Shown one piece after another: positions 36,911 through 50,214 of a DNA stretch of 64,000 bases. Position 1 is the stretch's first letter, and each line of letters opens with the position of its first letter. The notes beneath the pieces were generated by a model. The model was not told the DNA's origin. It was given only the letters and a program-made list of their open reading frames with translations, and made no database searches. The position numbers and the translations under genes were made by a program. This stretch comes from Apteryx mantelli (taxonomy: Eukaryota; Chordata; Aves; Apterygiformes; Apterygidae): positions 69,825,684-69,889,683 of the forward strand of contig NC_089982.1 in the NCBI RefSeq assembly GCF_036417845.1. Direction: 5' to 3'.

Positions 36911-38396
36911 CACTGACTTTTTAATCCTTAGAGTTGTGATTCTGGTTAGGAAGAAAATGTTCTTCTGTATGCTCAGACATGATGTAATGCCTTTTGTGGA
37001 AAGAATGCAATTTAATTAGAATGTATGGGGAGGACTAGTTCATTGGCATAGATGCTGTGATAAACTGTTAAATCTGACAGACTAGTGTCTCTCACAAATT
37101 ATAAAAATGGACTTTCTTATAGTTCTGTTTTCCTCTTATTTCATGATATTTCCTTTTCTAACTTAAGCTAAAATCCTGAATGTCTACTTGACAGTTGATG
37201 GCTGTAGGGACTTTCAGGTGGTAATAGTATGCCAACAGTTGTACTAAGGGAACACAATTACATAGCATGACCAACGTGGGAACTGCAAAGCACTGTAATC
37301 AAGGCACTGTAAGACAGAGCCTCACCATACATAGGATCGTCTGCTCAGCAGATCTGTTACATTTAGCAAACTTCTTTGAAGTTGTTTCTTGGATTGTTTT
37401 TTCACTGAGATTTGTGAGGTGTATAATCAGAACATAATTACTTATGTTTTAAATTGGTTCCACTATGTTGTTACATCATGCTCTGTTTCCTATTGTATGT
37501 TCCTATCTTGGAATAAAAGTTATTTAGGATATGATTTCTTTGTATCTCTATTATGCAAAATGCAGTTAATAGAAAGGATATGTATATATGATTAGAATCT
37601 GCTGAGGAGAAAGAACATTGCTTATGGTTTAATAGTTGTTCGAGACCTGTCTTGGTTGAGAACTGTTATTTGGTATGCCTGTTGAGCAGCCCTTATCTGA
37701 GAGAAAGTATAAACAAAGTGGCAAGAAAGTGGTTAGTTAGGATAACGAAAGCAGAGTGTGCTTATGGATTTTTTTTTCTTTACTCCTTTGAAACTGTTTA
37801 GTACTAACTTCTGTAAAATAACCTCATCTGTTAGCTCAAATAACTTCCAAATTGAAAATGGTTAACTACTTTCAGTCATTAAAGTATTCCTGAGAGATTT
37901 GAAAAGTCAAAGTTAGTGTTAACTGGAGAGTCTAAAAAATTGACCAGTTGATGGCTGAAGCAACGATGAGGGGGGAGTGGTAAATATGAGGGATTTGGTG
38001 TAACTTCTTTCTTTCTTTCTCCATCCTTCTCCAGAGTCATACCTTTGTAGCAAAGTGAGGAAATGATATGGCAAAGCAGTAGTCCCAAAACTTAGCAGTG
38101 CTAAAAAAAAACCCTTATCATTCTACTCTTAGAAAACTTTTTAAATTTGAAAAACATTAAAAGTGATGTGGTTCTTAGTTATCTGTAATTTTTCAAGCAT
38201 TGTGTTAAAAGAATGAAGCAAAAAAGTCAGAATGTGTTGTATAGTTTCTGCTGACCTTTTGGATGGATGAACTGTATTTTGATGTCTTATTTATCATATT
38301 GATACTAAACTTGATATTTGCATTTCTGTGGTATACTATCACTTGAGCACCTTGAAACGCTTTCTGTGAAGGATTCCTCATCCACTTACTTTATAG

Positions 38397-38546
38397 AAAT
38401 GGTAAACCGAGCCAGAGAGAATCCCTCAAAGACAGTGATTGCACAGCTTGAGGCTCATAGGCAGCAGATTGTTCATATCCACAACAGTGAGATAGAAATA
38501 ATACTCAGTAATCTTCAGTGTACTGTATGCTTGAGGATCGGTGGAG
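38397..38546 (+). CDS. Candidate 150-nt cassette exon in LCORL intron 1
   Basis: An open frame runs from 38318 to 38566. Inside it a pyrimidine-rich tract ending TTATAG (38396) gives an acceptor, and GGAG/GTAAGG gives a strong donor after 38546. The span is exactly 50 codons and phase 1 at both ends, so joining it to exon 1 (phase 1) keeps the frame: exon 1's last G plus AA makes Glu. The peptide includes MVNRARENPSKTVIAQLEAH, then QQIVHIHNSEIEIILSNLQ and CTVCLRIGG, with protein-like composition and no low complexity. I do not recognise it in known LCORL isoforms or in transposons. It could be an alternative exon, an exon of another transcript, or chance; the chance of phase agreement alone is not small. 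Confidence 0.35.
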
Positions 38547-41500
38547 GTAAGGGACCTCTGTTCTAAGGGTTTGACTTCTGCTAGGGGGGATGCGTGTGGT
38601 GTTTTTGGTCAAAACCTGTTTGCAGGCTCAGATATCTGTATGGGTTTAAGAATTAAAAGTTTGTTTTTTTGCCAACCTATTATGTTAATTAGTGACTTGC
38701 AAAATATGACTTAAAGTCCTAAGCCAAATGTTCATACATTTAAAGAGTTTGAGAGAGAAGCAGTGATAAAATTCCATTGAAATTGCTGAGAACTCCGTTA
38801 CTTGATATCTAAACGTATTTGAAGGCTTCATGCTATATTTCAGTATCTATTTAGGATTTTTGTAAATATATCCCATTCAATACAAAATAGCTGTTCAGAT
38901 GGTAATCTTTGTGTGTGTTATGTTGAGCACTAACATTCCTAAGATGCCTGGGGTCCAGTTTATGGATGTGCTTTAATCCTGAGGACGTAGCTTTCACATG
39001 ACTCTGACCAGAGTTTAAAAACTAGATGCTCTTTGAAGTCATCTGAAGAGCTCGATTCCATAGATGTTCTTACAGCATGCATAATATGTGCCAACAAGTA
39101 CTGTTTACAGCAGTGCTCCCTGGTATGTTTTGTCCTAGGTACTATCTTTGTTACTTCACTAACAGCAACAAAGTACCCTAAATCTAGACTCTGTTTATGA
39201 GAAAATCTCTAAAAGCTCAGGGTTGAAGTACCTCACTTTTCAGCAACCAAGTTGCACAATGTTTTAAATCTAAAGACATTTTAGAGATGACTATCAGAAT
39301 AGCTGAACATAGTGGCGCTTTTTGATTAAAACTTTACAATGTAATTTGTTAAATGCATTCCATTGCATTGAGAGGCTTTGGTGGTACGGAGCTATAAAAA
39401 GATAGTCTAGCTTCATACTTTCTTCAGCCTGTGGTCTGGCTGTGGTGTTCTAACCTCACCAATTTGCCAGAACTTTACAGGTAAAGTATTGTCAAATACA
39501 TTGATTCCTTATAACTTTCATGAAATGGACACAGAGGAAAGATCTAGTAAATGCTGGGGCATAAGAAAAATCTTCAGTGTGAACTGGCACTTTTTATTAT
39601 ACTAGCAGGGTATCTTATAAGTAAAGATTGGCACAGTAACTTGAGGCTTTTTAATGGAAAGTGCAGATAACTCCAGTCATCAGAGCTGAAATTTTCTTGC
39701 CAGGGCTTTGTGTTGTGTTGAAGTATTTTCAGAAATGACAGGTTTAAATAACATCTCAGGTACTTTTTAAAAAGTAAATGCATCACTATTTGTTGGTAGG
39801 TGGTTGGGGTTTCTTTGGGGGTTTGGGTTTTTTGTGGGGTGCTTTTTTAGGTGTTTTTTTCAGCTCAAGGACATTCGTTTGGCAGGAAGTAGCCTTGGTA
39901 TTGCTTTCTTGTGAAAACTCAAATTTGATCAAAATTAAAATCTGTTTTTCATACATTTGTGGAATCATGCCATCTCCTTTACTCTTGATGTCATTTTTCT
40001 GGCTTTTTTGCTCTAAATTAGAATAAACAGGTATGTCTAATTCTCTATTTTGGTGGATCTAGACTTTGGACTTTCATGTAAGGGCAGTCTGTGCTTTGGT
40101 TCCGTTTTTATAGAGGATTGCTCTAAGACTGTGGGCTGGCTTTGAAAATACTTTATCTTCTGCTCCAACTTACTGTTCTTGAACAAGTTATCCCTTAAGT
40201 TCACTTGCCAGGAAAAGCAGTTCACTCCAAACAAAAGATTTGTATCTACTGCATTTGATATCACCTCCATGCTTGCAGCACTCCTGTGTTAATTGCTTCA
40301 TATCTTTATTCCCACAATATGCACAAGCGTTCTCACTTCCACTGTGGCTGCACTGCAGCAGGTTACTGTAATTTTTTTTGTAATGCCGCTGCAATTATAG
40401 ACAGTGTCCTGTAGCTGCCACAGTGCTAGTAGCAGAGCTAGTTATTTCACTTTAAATCTATAATGCTCTTGTCTATCTTCCAATGATTGCTTTGATGGCT
40501 CCGTGCTTTATTACCTTTCAAGCTACTAACAGACTGTATGTAAGAATGATCTGAAAATGATGCTTGCTTTGAACTCTTTTTGCTTTCCTGGGACTTCAGC
40601 TTCTTAGAACAGCAAGCAAGCTTACTATGGCCATAGTATGGTCATGGAATAGGATGGGCAGTAATGTTGGTTTAAGGTATTCCTGTGCTGCTGCTATGAT
40701 TTGAGTTGCCATATGAAACTCTTGGTGTGACTCCAATGTGAAAGCAGATCATGGAAGTAATCTGAGTATTACTGCAAATATAACGCTGTTAGGAAGAGGA
40801 ACAGGAATTAAATCTGGATCAGAGTCACAGCACAGGTTCACAAGTAATTCTTGATGCAGTGGGGAAGATGGCATCATGTGGGGGAATAGCTTAAACTGAT
40901 ATTGCAGAAGCTGGTATTCAAGCCAGCATGATTGTTGAACATGTATTATGAAACCACAGTTTAAGAGGAAAGTGTTGTCTCACATCATCAAGTCTAATAC
41001 AACTGTTATCAGAATGGAGAAATCACAGTCTTGGCAGGATGTGCCTTCTGTTCATATGCTTACATCAGCACTCATCAGACTTCTCTCTGATCTGCTTTAA
41101 CTCAGTAACTGGTCAGATGGCTCTTTGTTGTTGAGGAGTTAGTGGCTTCCAAAATAATCTGGTGGATTCTAGTGCTAGCTCAAGGAAAGGGATGAGATGC
41201 ATGGCAGGAGCATGATGAATGATAGCAGAAATATAAGCCTTTAAACTGTTTTAGCTGCCTATGGCACTATCAGTTGACAGGAGTGGAACACAGTCTTAAA
41301 TATGCAAATCTTATTTCCCCTGAACTGGCTTGGTAAACAAAATAGAAAAAATGCTTGGGCTGGTGTGTGTATATATATGTATGTCGCTGGAAGTTGCTGC
41401 AGCTTAGCACGTTGACTGTCTTAAGGTCAAAAGAGAAAATGCATAGGATTTGTTTTGTCTTGATATTATCTTTGTTTCAAATATGTAGTGTTAAAACAAC

Positions 41501-43984
41501 TTCTTCAGTGCTCTCACAATCCTTTTTGTCTCACCAGCTCCTCTCTCAAGAAGTAGTAATGGTCTACTGCTCTCAAAATGTTTTTCAAGGATTATCTTAT
41601 GTTTATGTCTGTATTTGAATCTTGAAAGGTGTGTTTTTTGTTTTTTGTTTTTTTTTTTTAACTTGGAAAATAGTGCAGGAAAAACAGAGTAATGACGTAC
41701 AGAGACTTAGTTTAAAAAGGGAAAAAAAAAAAGTTCTGTATGTGTAGCAGCAGTTACAGTTCACTGATCTCTTGGGAATCTGCAATTGTAAGGACATATG
41801 GACCATAATCCTACGAAAGGCAAAACTGCTACACAGACAAATCCACGGACTATGCAGGATTCAAGTTCTTTGTGTGGGTTCTTTGTACTCAGAAATTTGT
41901 TGCAAAGTGTACAATAAATATATACTTTTCAGTAGTGTGGGTAAAACTTGTGATTATCTTTTTGGTGCTCCATATGTCTAGATATTAGTACATGACGGAA
42001 GCTGTTCAAATTTAAGTGTTTCAGGAACTACTGTAACTTTTGTCAGTTAGATGTAGATTGAACTTTCTTATTGTGCCTTCTTACATGATAGCTTTTTACT
42101 TTTTATGTGACTGACAGTGATCTGAGAAACAGTCTTTCTTCATTGTAGGCACTTAAGGGGCTCCTTAAGCTGGAACTTCTGTCAACCAAAAGAAGCAGAG
42201 TTGAGGTGTTTGTTGTTGCAGCTCGCTCTCCATTATTCCCATGAGTTGGCACTGAGTAACTCTATACTAACCATTGAAATGGGTAACTTTGCACGACACA
42301 ATTCTGTTCAGTTTTTCTTTTTGAACTTGCTGTACCTTTGTGATCACTGTGGATTGGCATGAACATTCATTCATTCAACTGTCCAAACAAACTGGATTGT
42401 AAAACTAGTTAGCTTAAAACTAACCTGGAAAACAGGAGGGGAAACATAGCAGGAGGAAGAGCAGGAAAGAAAAGGTCAGGTCTAGTATAGCTTGGATCAG
42501 TTTCCAAATCAGGTTTACTACACACCAGCTTTTTCTCCTGATGAGTGAGGTATAAGAAGCTTCACTGAACAAGGCTGCTTCTTTTAGCAACTTGGCCTCT
42601 TTTAGCAGGAGTTTTTGTAGGTTCAAAGACAGCTAAAAACTAAGTTGGCTGAACAGGATCCAGGTCAGCAAGATTATATGTTGCTGTAATCTTGTCAACA
42701 GTAAATGTTTCCACTTGTTCTTCTCTTGCAGTGAAACTTGCAGTGATCCAATAGTGAACTGCTTTTCTGTTGTAAATTGTTCTGGGGGCCTATTGTGATG
42801 TTTCTGGGACTTTTTTTTTGTGGCCTGGGTTTTCTGTTAGCTGAGTCTTCTGAACTTGCTTGCTATGGTAATAAGCAGTAATAGTTGTGTAAGGGACCAT
42901 GTCATGGTGATCAATTTATTGGATCAATTTATGCCATTGAGGAGCTGTATTCCAGCTACCAGCAAGTAGCCAGGGCTTGTACTGCCTACAGCTGGAACAG
43001 GAAAAAATAGTACCTCTTCCCTTTCTCCCCCCCCCCTTTTTTTTTATTAGCTATATTATATGGGTGTTCTGAATAGTTACAATGGATCCCTTCTTCTTGT
43101 ATGTGACCAAAGTATCAGGGCTTTAAGCAAGGTTGTTATTCTAACCTTTAGAATTCAGTGTATTTATGTAAAGTGTAGAGGTCAGTCAGAGCTTTAAAGA
43201 CTTCACTAACTTAAAATTCTTTATGCTAGTTAGGACCACTGTCTTTCATGCAACTCTTGAACCTTGTTCTCTTCCTTGTGTTTGGAGGGAACTTTGATAA
43301 GATAGGTTGAAACATTGATAGAGGAAGCAGAACTGAATTTTTGTGATTAACATCTCTGGTATCAAACTTCTGAAGAAATAGGAGGGAGTTATAAATTTAG
43401 CTACCATATATATTCTGAAAGGGACTGAAGGATTGCTAACTAATTCAATATATTTTAAAAAAATCTTTTTTGACAGAGTAGAGCTATTGTGTGATGTATC
43501 TTTTTGTCATTATTAATCTATCACTCTGTTCTTCTATCCACTAAAAGCGTGGAAAAACCAGGAAGAAGGTAGAAGAGGCTAGGGAAGACTTGACAGTAAT
43601 GGCTTGTGTATTTGAGACCATAAGGGGGACAGATGTGTTGCAAAGAGTTGAGAGAGACTCTCAATGCATTTCTGTAGATTCAGAGGTAGAGGTGCAATTT
43701 CTTTTTATGGAATGTGATCAGGTGAATTGACTTTGCAAATCAAAGACCTGTGCTTCAGGTTGTCTTTTTTGTTGCCATTTCCACTTTTGGCACAGATCTG
43801 GTACCTGTGTAATATCTTAGGAAGCTGGATTAGCCCCTTCTTAGATGTTTTATTCTGCTGAAAGTTCTGCTGAGCTCTCAGCTACTGCTTTTAATTGCAT
43901 TACGTTCTCAGCGTTCAGCCAGACCTGTATCACCGTAGCACCACATGGTTATCGTTGGAGTGAGAGTTGGGCAAATGTCACTAG

Positions 43985-44410
43985 ATGTGAATATATATAT
44001 ATTTTTAATTCTCTCTCCAAGAATACCGTTTATCTCTTGCTCATCTTCTCGGATGCTACGCGGCCTACTCACTTCCTCCCGTAACTTCTTTACCTGATGC
44101 CACAACTCATCAACAGCAGTACACCTCCCGCAGGAGAGCTGACTGCCAGCCCAGGCCTCCCGGAGAGGCCCCAAGCACTCCCTGCAGCCTGAGACCTGTA
44201 GAACTGCATCTGCTGTCAGAAGGTCTGTCTGGGTCCAAGCCTCTGACACAGCTGATGCAGCGACTCCAACAGCTGCTGGGGAATGTGCTCTGCAGCATGT
44301 CATGACCATACCTGAGGAAGCATACACTGCTGGGATTGGAAATGAAGATGCCTTCTTGCACCCTGCTGCTTAAACTGCTGCACAAACTGCTGCGTCTGTT
44401 AGCTGCGCTC
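43985..44410 (-). mobile_element. CR1 LINE fragment, ORF1 region
   Basis: The minus strand carries a 139-codon open stretch typical of CR1 ORF1. It reads SGCRECLGPLREAW, then LSCGRCTAVDELWHQVKKL, REEVSRPRSIREDEQEI. That is a CX2C...CX2C zinc-finger-like module followed by a coiled-coil segment, in the usual ORF1 order. The match ends beside a short TA run at about 43990. No ORF2 or 3' end follows, so this is a broken piece. It lies antisense to LCORL in intron 1. Confidence 0.75.
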
Positions 44411-45603
44411 TATAGGAATAATAGTTTTCACCATCATAATTCCACTGCTTTATAAACTAGCCTGAGTGCATTTCTAGTCTGCTGAGCCACAGATAGGTCA
44501 GAGAGCAGTAATTAGGCTAAAGTTGAATAAATGCTGCTACTTTTCGTAACTCCTGTTAAAAAGCTTTGCAGATCATACTTAAATTTTAAAAACTCACTAA
44601 ACAATTTTATAATGCCAGGTTAGCAGTTTTGCACCAGTAGTATTCTAGACACTTAATGGTTAACGATCAACTTGCTGCCATATATAATGTTGATTACAGA
44701 AAACTACTTTAAAGAACTCCAATTTGTGATCTTAGCTGTCAGATTAGCTGACAATAACAGAGGGCATGTCACAACAAGGGCCAGTTAAATGCGAAGATTT
44801 GACTTCATCTAAGTGTAGCCTTTAAACCCCCTAATCTGGGAGGGGGGATTATCGGATGGCTACTGCTTTATGACCTGTAGGTTGGATGCAGTTCATTCTG
44901 GTGTTAGCCCTCTGAGGCAGGAAAGAAAAAACAGATTTACTTAGGATCTACTGCTGCCTTAGAGTGCTCTGTATAAAGGCTCCAGTGCCAACTATGCCAA
45001 ATTCAGTCTCAAAATTTTGCTTTACTATCAGCTGAATAATTCTGTGACTGTGGACTTCCCTTTGATTCTATTCCTTCATTCTCCTTATTCCACCTAAACC
45101 ACCCTATTTTACCATCCTTCAAATTTCATAAGCAGTCATTTCCTATCTTTGAGTCTTTCTTAAAGCTTCCCATTTTTCTTTACTTCCAAACCTTTCCTCT
45201 TATTTATTGTCAGTGACTTTAAAGCAATTTTGACAGCTCTCCATCTGTCTCTATAAAGAGTTTGCTCTCAGCTTTTTTTTCTTGTGTGTTTCTGTCTCGA
45301 GGGCCACCAAATACCATGTTCACCAAGGCAAATTGTACCCTCCATCTCTCAGTCCAAGAGACTTCTGTGATGTTATCTTCTCCTAAGTGTCTAATCTCCC
45401 CTGTTTCTTCGTTTATGTATTCCTGCTAGATATCCCTTCTTCTGGTGCTTGAGGGAAAGGAGTGTGATCCTCTATACCACCTTATTCTGGAAATTCATTC
45501 TCTTGCAATCTTGCCAGGTCAAGAAGTCTGCTCCTCTCTTGTTACAGGCTTCCACATAACTGGACTGTAGCCATTTTCAAGGACTTGATTTTTGGCTTTA
45601 ACT

Positions 45604-45640
45604 TTTTTTTTGGGGGGGGTGGGGGGCAGGGAGGGGAATG
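45604..45640. repeat. T-run followed by G-rich run
   Basis: T8-9 followed by G8, T, G6 and further G-runs. Four or more G-runs on the + (transcribed-sense) strand could form a G-quadruplex. Confidence 0.7.
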
Positions 45641-47529
45641 TTTCCAAAATTCACTCTGGTTAGAAGTGTTAGAATTTCTAGCCTAGCTTTATCCCCAATT
45701 TATATATATTGTTGCAACATTGTCATTTAAGGTTTTTCCTTGTTTTATTTTCTGTTATTTATTCCTATTTAGATATTCTCTCCTATTTAACATAGCAAAA
45801 ACTGAGCATTACTGAGTAATGAGTAGTAATGACTCCAAACCAAATGAGTGGATTTGAATTTAAGCAATTAGTTCAAAGACAAGTGAAAAAATGTTGCTAT
45901 AAAAATACAAGCTAGTGCAGGCTGTTAATACCTGATATTGTCCCATATTAACTGTATGTACTATGGTACAATCCCAGTTGCAGGGACTGCCCTGCAGCTA
46001 TAATAAGTTCTCTGTTCTTGTGATCTGTTTGAGTAGTCTTTCCTTTGTTCCTGTTCCAGTTTGAATGGATTTTACGGTGTCATTCTAAATACTATTTCAA
46101 ACATAGTCAGGACCATGTTCGATAGGAATCATAATAATTTGTCTCTGTATCATCAGGTAAGAGCTCTATAGGATCAGAGCAAACGTCTGCCTAGTTTAGG
46201 ACCTTTTGTCAGCAGCCATTGGTGAAAACTTAGGGGGAAAAAATGATTAATACATAGTATTTTTGAAATATTTCCAGCCTTTAAGGACTTTCTTCATCTT
46301 TTGGAGAAAAACAGTTTTGTTGTTTCTGATAACGGATTTCCTGGATTATCCTTCCATAAGTAATAATTCAGCTATATCATCCTTGATCTCCTTTGATTTT
46401 TGTTGTTGTTCACTTTCTTTTTTTGTTTCTGCCAACAAGAGGCTGTAAAGTAATAACAAGAGGCATTCTTTATTTACTTTTTAGAGAGACAAACTGAGGA
46501 AAATATTACTGGGTCAGGTGGACCCTCTGAGGAGCAGGAGAGGCTGCTTCCTTCCTGGTATCAGCTGAACTTGCTTGGGGAAGAGACACTATAGAATGTA
46601 GTGGACAGTCACAGCAAGGGACTTAGGCTGGAAGGCAGCTTAAGCTGGAAGGTAAGGATGAAAAAAAGATGGAGAGACGGGTTAGTTGCTTGGTCTGAGG
46701 GGTTGGAAATAACTTCTGTAGGTCAAGCTATACAGAACTCGCAGGTACTGACAGGTTTAGTCACAACTGACTGAAAGCAAACTTGGAAGCGATAGTACAA
46801 TGGCTAGCAGGTCTTGTTGCACCTTTTTCTGTTAATGCCTACGTTTGAGGAGTTCAAAAATGGCATATAGTGTTCTTGTGATCTACTAGGAAACCAGGTT
46901 CTTCTCTGTCAAAGTAATTTCAGCTTTTGAGCTCTTAGTGAGTTCTTTACTAGTCTCCAGGTGTATGCTCTTGCACTTCATATTATTAGATAGCCACGTG
47001 ACATTTAATCTCATCTTTGAGGCCACCATCATTTTCTGTGCTGATACAATTAGTAACAACTTCAGTACAGTAACTTCGTTAGTGTTCTTGTACATTTTTT
47101 TTTTTAGGTTGATGGTAAAATATGTTTAACAAGTTAAATGACAGAAATTTACTCTCAAGGAAATCCACCAGTAACCCTCCTCCAGGCTGGAACATCTCCT
47201 TTCAGCATTACTTCTTGTCCTTTTCCTCCTTTCTTGTCGGTTCTATACCCATCTTACATGCATTGTACAAATTTCCCTCAGGCTTGACGAAGTTTTGTCT
47301 TTTAAATGCTAATTCATATATTTGTCCTAGCTCTCTGATTTGTACACTGTAGGCACTTGAAACCAAAGGTATTTTTGCTATAGCAGTGTCCGTTAGGTGC
47401 ACTCAGGCTTCAAAACATGCTGAAAACATGCACTCCTCCACTTCCATGTCATCAGGTCCTCTCTCTTGTTTAAGAGTGGAGCTGAGAAATGTGAGTTGAT
47501 TTTTGATTTTGGCCCTTCACCTTTTTCCT

Positions 47530-48365
47530 AGACCATAGAATGGTTGAAACTGGAAGGGACCTCTGGAGAACATCTAGTCCAACCCCCTTGCTTAACCAGG
47601 TTGCCCAGGACCCTGTACAGATGGCTTTTGAGCATCTCCAAGGATGGAGACTTTACAACCACTTTGGGCAACCTGTTCCAGTGTTCAGTCACCCTCACAG
47701 TAAAAAAGCTTTCTTTATGTTCAGATGGAATGTCTGCGTTTCAGTTTGTGCCCATTGCCCCTTGTCCTATCACTGGGCACCACTGAGAAGTCTGGCCCCA
47801 TCCTCTTTACACCGTCCCTTCAGATATTTAAACACTTTGATAAGATCCCCCCTCAGTCTTTTCTTCTCAGAGCTAAATAGTCCCAGCTCTCTCAGCCTTT
47901 CCTCATATGAGAGATGCTCCAGTCCCTTAATCATCTTAGTATCCCTTCACTGGACACATTCTAGTAGCTCCACAGTCTCTCTTATGCGGTGGAGCCCAGC
48001 ACTGGACACAGTACTCTAGGTTGGTTAAGCGTGATTTGTGAATCCATACTGACTACTCCTAATCACCTTATTATCCTTCATATGCTTGGAAATGGTATCC
48101 AGGATTAGCTGCTCCATCGCCTTTCCAGGGATGCAGGTGAGGCTGACTGGCCTGTGGTTCCCTGGGTCATCTTCCTTGCCCTTTTTGAAGACTGGAGTGA
48201 CACTTTCTTCCAATCTTCAGGCACCTCTCCTGATTGCCTGATTACCTTTCAAAGATGATTGAGTGGCATTGCAATGGCATCAGCCGCCTCGCTCGGCACT
48301 CGTGGGTGTAGCCTATCAGGGTCCGTGGACTTGTGTATGTCCAGTTTGCTTAAGTGATCCTTACT
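47530..48365 (-). mobile_element. CR1 LINE, 3' end joined to reverse-transcriptase fragment (internal deletion)
   Basis: Read on the minus strand, the right part (about 48020-48365) encodes the CR1 ORF2 reverse-transcriptase N-terminal region, including TPVFKKGKEDDPGNHRPVSL and KVIRSSQYGFT. The left part (about 47530-48020) is the classic CR1 3' segment, ending at 47534-47541 in CATAGAAT, the complement of the CR1 terminal repeat ATTCTATG. The sequence between RT and 3' tail, around a kilobase in a full element, is missing at about 48017-48024. Frameshifts mean it is not functional. Antisense to LCORL. Confidence 0.92.
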
Positions 48366-49555
48366 TTAGTTTACTTTAACCTCTTACTGCTTTTAAACAT
48401 ATATTTGATCTTGACCTTCTCTGTTGGGATGCCAAATGTTATACCTTCTCTGAGAGAATTTCTTCATCAAGGCCATCAGATTGGTTAGGGTGTATTGGAA
48501 AGTATTTTGTATTTCCTTTCTGTGCCCCTGTCAGCATCTGCTAACTCCAAAATGAATGTGTTCTGCCCCAAGGAAACAGATTGTAACAGGAAGTGCTCCA
48601 CTTCTACTTTAGGCTTCCGGAGTTCCTGTCTCGAAATGTGGGAACTGTCTGAAGTGCTCTGAGTTTAGTGATGGTGTGAAGAATTGCACTTTGACAATGT
48701 GACCCTGAATCAGCTTTTGTGTGCAGTTCTTGGAAACAGTGGTAGATTATTTGAATCCAAGAGACTTCTGCACTTACTACCTCACATCTTCACTTGTCCT
48801 GAGCGGAGTACTGTTTTGTTTGTTTTTTATCATTAATATTTTTAAAACCAGGGCTTCTCTTGAGTACTCAGGATTGTCTGTTTTTTCTAAGGCTACTACT
48901 ACTTGGTAGAAAGCTCTGGTGGCAAAGGAACTCTGGGGGTGTAAAATGCTTGAATTCAGGCCCCAAAGATAACACCTGCTTTGATGCTAGTTTCTTCAGC
49001 AATATACTGTGCATTACAAAAACACCGCTAGTATGGCTTTCTCTTAGCGCGTTGGTTTTTTATTTATTTATTTTTGGTGTGGTGAAGAAAGCTCTATAGA
49101 GCCTCAGAGCAGGATTTCTACTGCCAGTTTTCTCTAGTTCAGTCTGCATGGTGCAGAAAATCATCAGTATATTCTTCAAGAAAGAAAAGACTTGTTGCAA
49201 GAAACAGAAGACTGGAAGCTCCAGAAGATAGATTCTAGCAAATGACAGAGGAGGAAACTATTGATCTCTCTCACCATTTATGCCAAGGACACTGCTTTGT
49301 GATTATGCAGCACCAAGGTTTTGCTGGTAAACTGACTTCATTTTACAGCCTTTCTACCAATTCCATTTGTTGCCTCCATTTGTCCCCACATTCAGGGAAG
49401 TTTGTGTTGGTGGGACTTTTGGGGGGTTCTGATGCCAGCAGAACAGCTTATTTCTAGAGTTTTTCTAGAGTTTGGGCCACTAACCAAGAATTTAAGTGTC
49501 TCACTGGAGAGTTCACCTTAACATTTGTAGGATTTACTTGATGGCTTGTATCTGT

Positions 49556-50214
49556 AGTCAACCACCACAGCAGCTTTTTAGCATCACAAAATGCTTTTGA
49601 GGAGGCATTTATCTGTAAATCCATAAATTCAACAGACCATGGATTTCTTATTTAACTAGCCAACACTTTCTGCAGTGTTATGGGGGGAGAAAGCTGAGCA
49701 AGAAACTCTAGCCAACACCCTCTGCAATGATACTGGAGAAGCTGAGAGAGAAACCATAACTTTGGTGTGCCTTGAGGAAACTTGTGTATGTACTGTCTGG
49801 TATTTCTTATGTCATTTACTAAAATTTATGGTCTTTCTTGTTGAATATGTTTCTCAACTTGAAGAATACTTGTCCACTGGCTCAGAGAGGGGGTTTGCTG
49901 GCCTGAGCTCAACTTTATGTAAGGACTTTTCTTTAGTTTGCTGCATGTAATAGTGTTCTGAGGGCTGGTACTTGCAGTGACTTGAAGTCATTTCTGGCCC
50001 TTCTGTATTTTCTAAGGAGGTCAAGGCATCTTTTGAGACTCCTCTCTGAGGGATCAAATCATTTTGAGAAAACTGATATTAGCCAAATCTCTTAGACTGT
50101 AGAGCTACTACTTGTTTTATCAAGGACTTTTATCCATTTTCCTAGGTAGGAACAGCAGATTTTTCACCTTTTGCTCACCTTGTCTGCTTCAGTCAACCAC
50201 CACAGCAGCTTTTT
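49556..50214 (+). repeat. Spaced direct repeat of 24 bp plus nearby local duplication
   Basis: AGTCAACCACCACAGCAGCT plus TTTT occurs exactly at 49556-49579 and again at 50191-50214. Between them, AGCCAACACTTTCTGCAGTG (about 49659) has an imperfect copy beginning AGCCAACACCCTCTGCAATG (about 49711). The origin is unknown; I recognise no transposon here. Confidence 0.6.

Noticed and set aside
41785..41830. ACATATGGACCATAA looked at first like the start of the LCORL exon 2 LYGP block.
   Set aside because: The frame stops at once and flanking residues do not match, so exon 2 is not here.
47540..48019. A 159-codon plus-strand frame.
   Set aside because: It is the antisense of the CR1 3' segment.
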